Source: Lentisalinibacter sediminis
GTDB lineage: Bacteria > Pseudomonadota > Gammaproteobacteria > Steroidobacterales > Woeseiaceae
DNA: 64,000 nt
Direction of reading: 5' to 3'
NCBI RefSeq assembly: GCF_040706615.1
Contig: NZ_JAPDRF010000007.1
Coordinates: forward strand, 1 to 64,000
Every line of letters begins with the position of its first letter. Within the stretch, counting starts at the first letter, position 1. The position numbers and the translations under genes were made by a program. The notes under the pieces are model-generated. The model was not told the DNA's origin. It searched no databases and worked only from the letters and a program-made list of their open reading frames with translations. Below, piece by piece: positions 61,088-64,000 of this stretch.

Positions 61088-61870
61088 TCACCAGAGGATC
61101 GGCTGACCGTCCCAGGCGAAGAAACCGCCGTTGTCGTCCTTCCCGAGTCCGTCGATGACCTCGAGCAGCTGCCGGGCGGCCAGCGGCGCGTCGAACAACT
61201 GCTCGTCGGGAACCCGCGACTGGAACGGCGCGGACAGGCCCGTATCCACGGTGCCCGGGTGGAGCGCGACGACGAGGGTGCCGCGATGGCGCCGGGGCAA
61301 CTCGATGGACAGATTCTTCGTGAACATGTTCTGGGCGGCCTTCGAGGCGCGGTAGGCGTACCAGCCGCCGAGCCGGTTGTCGCCGATGCTGCCGACCCGC
61401 GCAGACAGGCTGGCGAATACTGCGCGCCCGCGCCGCGGCAGCAGCCCGGCGAAGTGCTTGGCGACCAGCAGCGGTCCCCACGCGTTCACGGCGAAACTGC
61501 GCTGCAGCGCCTCCGGGGCGACCTCGGAGAGCCTGCGTTCCGGCTGCAGTGGCTCGCCGTCGTGCAGCAGACCGGCGCAGTTGATGATCAGCGAGAGCCG
61601 CTCGACGCGGTCCGCGACGGCGCGGGCGGCGGCTTCGATGCTGGTCTCGCTGGTGACGTCCATCGGGACGGTGAGCAGCCGGTCGCCGATATCCCGGCGG
61701 ATCGCCGCCAGTGGCTCCGAGCCTTCCGGATCCCGGCTGGTCGCGACCACCCGGGCCACCGACGGCGAGGTGGCCATCGCGGCGCAGAATGCCGCGCCGA
61801 TGCCGCGGCTGGCCCCCTGTACCATTACGTCAATGGGAGTGTCGAAACTGCCGAGCTGGATATCCGTCAT
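61088..61870 (-). CDS. Short-chain dehydrogenase/reductase
   Basis: A 260-residue Rossmann NAD(P)-dependent oxidoreductase: nucleotide loop GASRGIG (20-26), NCAGLL, catalytic Ser in FASLSARVGS and YRASK with the Tyr-Lys pair slightly shifted as YAYRASK. It resembles the CsgA/C-factor-type SDR group. The ATG at 61870 has GGAGA just upstream; the longer open frame upstream is rejected. The substrate is unknown. Confidence 0.88.
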   Translation of the reverse strand: MTDIQLGSFDTPIDVMVQGASRGIGAAFCAAMATSPSVARVVATSRDPEGSEPLAAIRRDIGDRLLTVPMDVTSETSIEAAARAVADRVERLSLIINCAGLLHDGEPLQPERRLSEVAPEALQRSFAVNAWGPLLVAKHFAGLLPRRGRAVFASLSARVGSIGDNRLGGWYAYRASKAAQNMFTKNLSIELPRRHRGTLVVALHPGTVDTGLSAPFQSRVPDEQLFDAPLAARQLLEVIDGLGKDDNGGFFAWDGQPILW

Positions 61871-62040
61871 GGGGTCTCCGGGAACCGTGGTGCCTGTCTG
61901 GTACTCCAACAGGTATTCGGGTGGCCCGGCCGCGCGGATGCCCGGTGGCCTGGCGCTGTCCGGCATTGAAAACGCCGCGGCAGCCCCAAGGTCCGCGGAG
62001 TGTGGAGAGCAGGAGCAATGGCGCATGGCGCCCCGGTGAC

Positions 62041-62757
62041 ATGAAGGAAAGCATCCTAGAGCTCGTCAATCGTACCGAGACACAGGCGCCCGCCGCGCTG
62101 CGCGTGGACGTCATCGCGGACTTCGTCTGCCCGTGGTGCTACATCGGCAAGCATCGGCTGGACGAGGCGCTCGCCTCCGTGCTGGGTCCGGTCCAGGTCG
62201 CCTGGCATCCGTTCCAGCTCAACCCCGACATGCCCGACGAAGGCATGGCCCTCGAGGACTACCTGCGCGACAAGTTCGGCGAGCCCGAGGCTTTGCAGCC
62301 CGCCCTGGAGCAGCTGACCCGCCTCGGCGCCGGGGAAGGCCTCGAGCTGGCCTTCGACCGCATCGTCCGCGTGCCGAACACCCGGGCGGCCCACCGACTG
62401 ATGAAGCTGGCCGAGATCGAGGGGCGCCAGAACGAACTCGCCGATGGGCTCTTCCGGGCGTTCTTCGGCGCAGGCCGCGACATCGGCCGGCACGACGTGC
62501 TGGTTGAACTGGCCAGGGAGGCCGGCCTCACGCCCGAGACGGCCGCGCAGTACCTGGACGACGAGCGTGTCGACCGGATCGTACTGGCGGAGGAAGCGCA
62601 GGCTCGCAAGGCCGGCGTGACCGGCGTGCCGGACTACATGATTAACAAGCGCCTGTTCGTGATCGGCGCCCAGAGCGAAGCCACCTTGCTCGGGGCCTTC
62701 GACCGCGCCATGTTCGGCGAGGACAGCGATCTGACGGTGTCGGATACGCTGCACTGA
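62041..62757 (+). CDS. DsbA-family oxidoreductase (FrnE-like)
   Basis: A 238-residue cytosolic thioredoxin-fold protein with active site FVCPWCYIGK (C30, C33), and TGVPDYMINK near the C terminus with the cis-Pro. This FrnE/2-hydroxychromene isomerase-like group lacks a signal peptide, unlike true DsbA. No ribosome site is seen before the ATG. The role is probably disulfide isomerase or polyketide/oxidative-stress related, unproven. Confidence 0.88.
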   Translation: MKESILELVNRTETQAPAALRVDVIADFVCPWCYIGKHRLDEALASVLGPVQVAWHPFQLNPDMPDEGMALEDYLRDKFGEPEALQPALEQLTRLGAGEGLELAFDRIVRVPNTRAAHRLMKLAEIEGRQNELADGLFRAFFGAGRDIGRHDVLVELAREAGLTPETAAQYLDDERVDRIVLAEEAQARKAGVTGVPDYMINKRLFVIGAQSEATLLGAFDRAMFGEDSDLTVSDTLH

Positions 62758-62861
62758 GCACGGGACCGTGCGGCGCCCGCCGGACGGGATCTCCGCTGCC
62801 GGTCAACCGGCGCCGCTCAGCTGCGTTGGCGTTACGGACGGGTCTGCTGGAGGAACATCCC

Positions 62862-63215
62862 ATGAGAATGACTGTCACTGCCGTCGCTGTTGCCCTGGCG
62901 CTCTCGGCCGGGTGCGCGTCGCATCCTGATCCCATCGTCGATACGAAAGGGGTCAACATGGCGCAGTACGAGACCGATCTGCGTGAGTGCCGCGAATACG
63001 CCGACGAGGTGAGCGTTGCCGGGGGCGCCGCAAAAGGGGCGGCCGCCGGCGCAGTGGTCGGCGCAGCGGCCGGCGCCATCAGCGGCGACGCGGATCGCGG
63101 CGCCGGCTATGGCGCCATCGGCGGCGGCGCGCGCTCGGCACTGTACAATCAGCGCGAGAAGGAACGCGTCGTGAAGAACTGCCTGCGCGGGCGCGGGTAC
63201 CGGGTTCTCAACTGA
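62862..63215 (+). CDS. Glycine-zipper lipoprotein
   Basis: A 117-residue envelope protein. The signal peptide ends in LSAGC (lipidated Cys). A Gly/Ala zipper at about 58-90 (GGAAKGAAAGAVVGAAAGAI) suggests membrane association, as in Rick_17kDa/YmgG-type proteins. The C-terminal KNCLRGRGYRVLN is a common ending of this group. GGAGGA lies 7 nt before the ATG. Confidence 0.85.
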   Translation: MRMTVTAVAVALALSAGCASHPDPIVDTKGVNMAQYETDLRECREYADEVSVAGGAAKGAAAGAVVGAAAGAISGDADRGAGYGAIGGGARSALYNQREKERVVKNCLRGRGYRVLN

Positions 63216-63250
63216 CCGACGCCGTCGACGAATCCTGAAGGAGTTCTTTT

Positions 63251-64000
63251 TTGGCTGAGGAAATGCAGGCGGTGCGCCTGGAGCGCTACCGCGACGAGGA
63301 AGGTCTGCGTCTGGCTGCCACGGAACGGCCCGTGCCGGGGCCCGGCGAGGTGCTGGTCCGGGTACTTGCGGCGGGGGTCAATCCGGTGGACTGGAAAATC
63401 GCGGACGGTTTCGGCGAGTTCCTCGGTCTGGCGCCGCCGCTGACGCTCGGCTGTGAACTGGCGGGGGACGTGGCCGCCGTGGGCGAGGGTGTGGATGCGT
63501 TCGCCGTCGACGAGCCCGTGTTCGGCTACGTCTCGCTCGAGCGCTGCGGCTGCTATGCCCCGTACGTCATCGCCATGCCGACCGAGATCGCCCGCAAGCC
63601 GGACGATCTCTCCTACGCGGACGCGGCGGCGGTGCCGGTCGCCGGCGAGACCGCCTGGCAGGCGCTGGTGGAGACGGCACGGCTGGCCGCCGGCGAGCGG
63701 GTGCTGATCCATGCGGCGGCGGGCGGGGTCGGCTCCGTGGGGGTGCAGCTGGCGAAGTCCCTCGGGGCGACGGTGATCGGTACCGCCTCGGGACGCAACG
63801 AGGAGTTCGTCCGCGGACTCGGCGCGGACGGTTTCGTCGACTACACGGCCGGCCCGTTCGAGGATGCCGTGGAGCCGGTCGACGTGGTGTTCGACACCGT
63901 CGGCGGCGACACGCTGCGCCGCTCGTTCAACGTGCTGCGGCCGGGCGGCCGCCTGGTGAGCATCGTCGAGGTACCGGACCCGGAGTGGGCCGAGCAGGCC
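63251..64000 (+). CDS. Zinc-independent MDR alcohol dehydrogenase / NADP-dependent oxidoreductase (partial)
   Basis: The first 250 codons of a medium-chain reductase of the quinone oxidoreductase type; the 3' end is beyond the window. Seen are PVPGPGEVLVRV, GVNPVDWKI, LGCELAGDVAAVG and the NADP loop HAAAGGVGSVGVQLAK. The TTG start has AAGGAG 7 nt upstream, better placed than the ATG at 63263. It starts 35 nt after the lipoprotein gene. Confidence 0.88.
   Translation, partial: MAEEMQAVRLERYRDEEGLRLAATERPVPGPGEVLVRVLAAGVNPVDWKIADGFGEFLGLAPPLTLGCELAGDVAAVGEGVDAFAVDEPVFGYVSLERCGCYAPYVIAMPTEIARKPDDLSYADAAAVPVAGETAWQALVETARLAAGERVLIHAAAGGVGSVGVQLAKSLGATVIGTASGRNEEFVRGLGADGFVDYTAGPFEDAVEPVDVVFDTVGGDTLRRSFNVLRPGGRLVSIVEVPDPEWAEQA

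Overview
The window looks like the chromosome of a high-GC gammaproteobacterium. The coding regions are strongly GC-rich in third codon positions. Gene order matches gammaproteobacterial blocks: rhlB next to trxA-rho, dusB-fis downstream of prmA, aroQ-accB-accC, and groES-groEL behind a CIRCE operator. I cannot name the genus. Both ends cut through genes: a transposase tail on the left and an oxidoreductase on the right. No tRNA, rRNA or CRISPR array was seen.

Left third (1-19.4 kb). After an IS110-like transposase remnant come an OmpA-type envelope protein, a DUF2797 protein, lipA, sohB and an M48 protease. A tightly coupled chain follows: MBL-fold exonuclease, ATP-dependent DNA ligase, Lhr-like helicase and PdeM phosphoesterase. 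This is the known ligase-associated DNA damage response set, and here it is extended by an overlapping DUF429 protein and a methyltransferase. Next come an L,D-transpeptidase, a small acidic protein missed by a standard ORF list, and SapC. SapC converges with a PLP enzyme on a 26-bp perfect palindrome that holds both stop codons. An apparently solitary contractile-tail sheath gene (17387-18955) follows with no other phage or injection-system gene anywhere in the window; it is the most intriguing single gene here.

Middle (19.4-44 kb). A fused 5-oxoprolinase with a DUF4442 protein diverges from an SSS transporter across a repeat-rich spacer. Two tandem membrane GTPases overlap by 77 nt and lead into an alkyltransferase-like (ATL) repair protein, a small hydrolase and a lipoprotein. 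A decayed wrbA fragment, a CPBP protease, a beta-lactamase-fold hydrolase, a macrodomain protein and small envelope proteins follow. A minus-strand operon otsB, GH15, otsA, glk could make trehalose, hydrolyse it and re-phosphorylate the glucose. plsB, trhO, ydcH-like, cysQ and rhlB close this part.

Right third (44-64 kb). trxA and a Rho with a 65-residue basic N-terminal extension are coupled by overlap. A long minus-strand gene block reads cutA, dsbD (with two N-terminal domains), tlpA-like, aroQ, accB, accC, prmA, DUF3426, dusB, fis, purH, purD. It covers periplasmic disulfide chemistry, fatty-acid initiation, ribosomal protein and tRNA modification, and purine synthesis. groES-groEL diverges from it, and an SDR, a DsbA-like protein, a glycine-zipper lipoprotein and a quinone-oxidoreductase-like gene finish the window.

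A window-wide pattern: at least seven genes have a TAGAAT/TAGACT/TACAAT-like -10 hexamer only 6-9 nt before the start codon and no Shine-Dalgarno sequence, which suggests leaderless transcripts.
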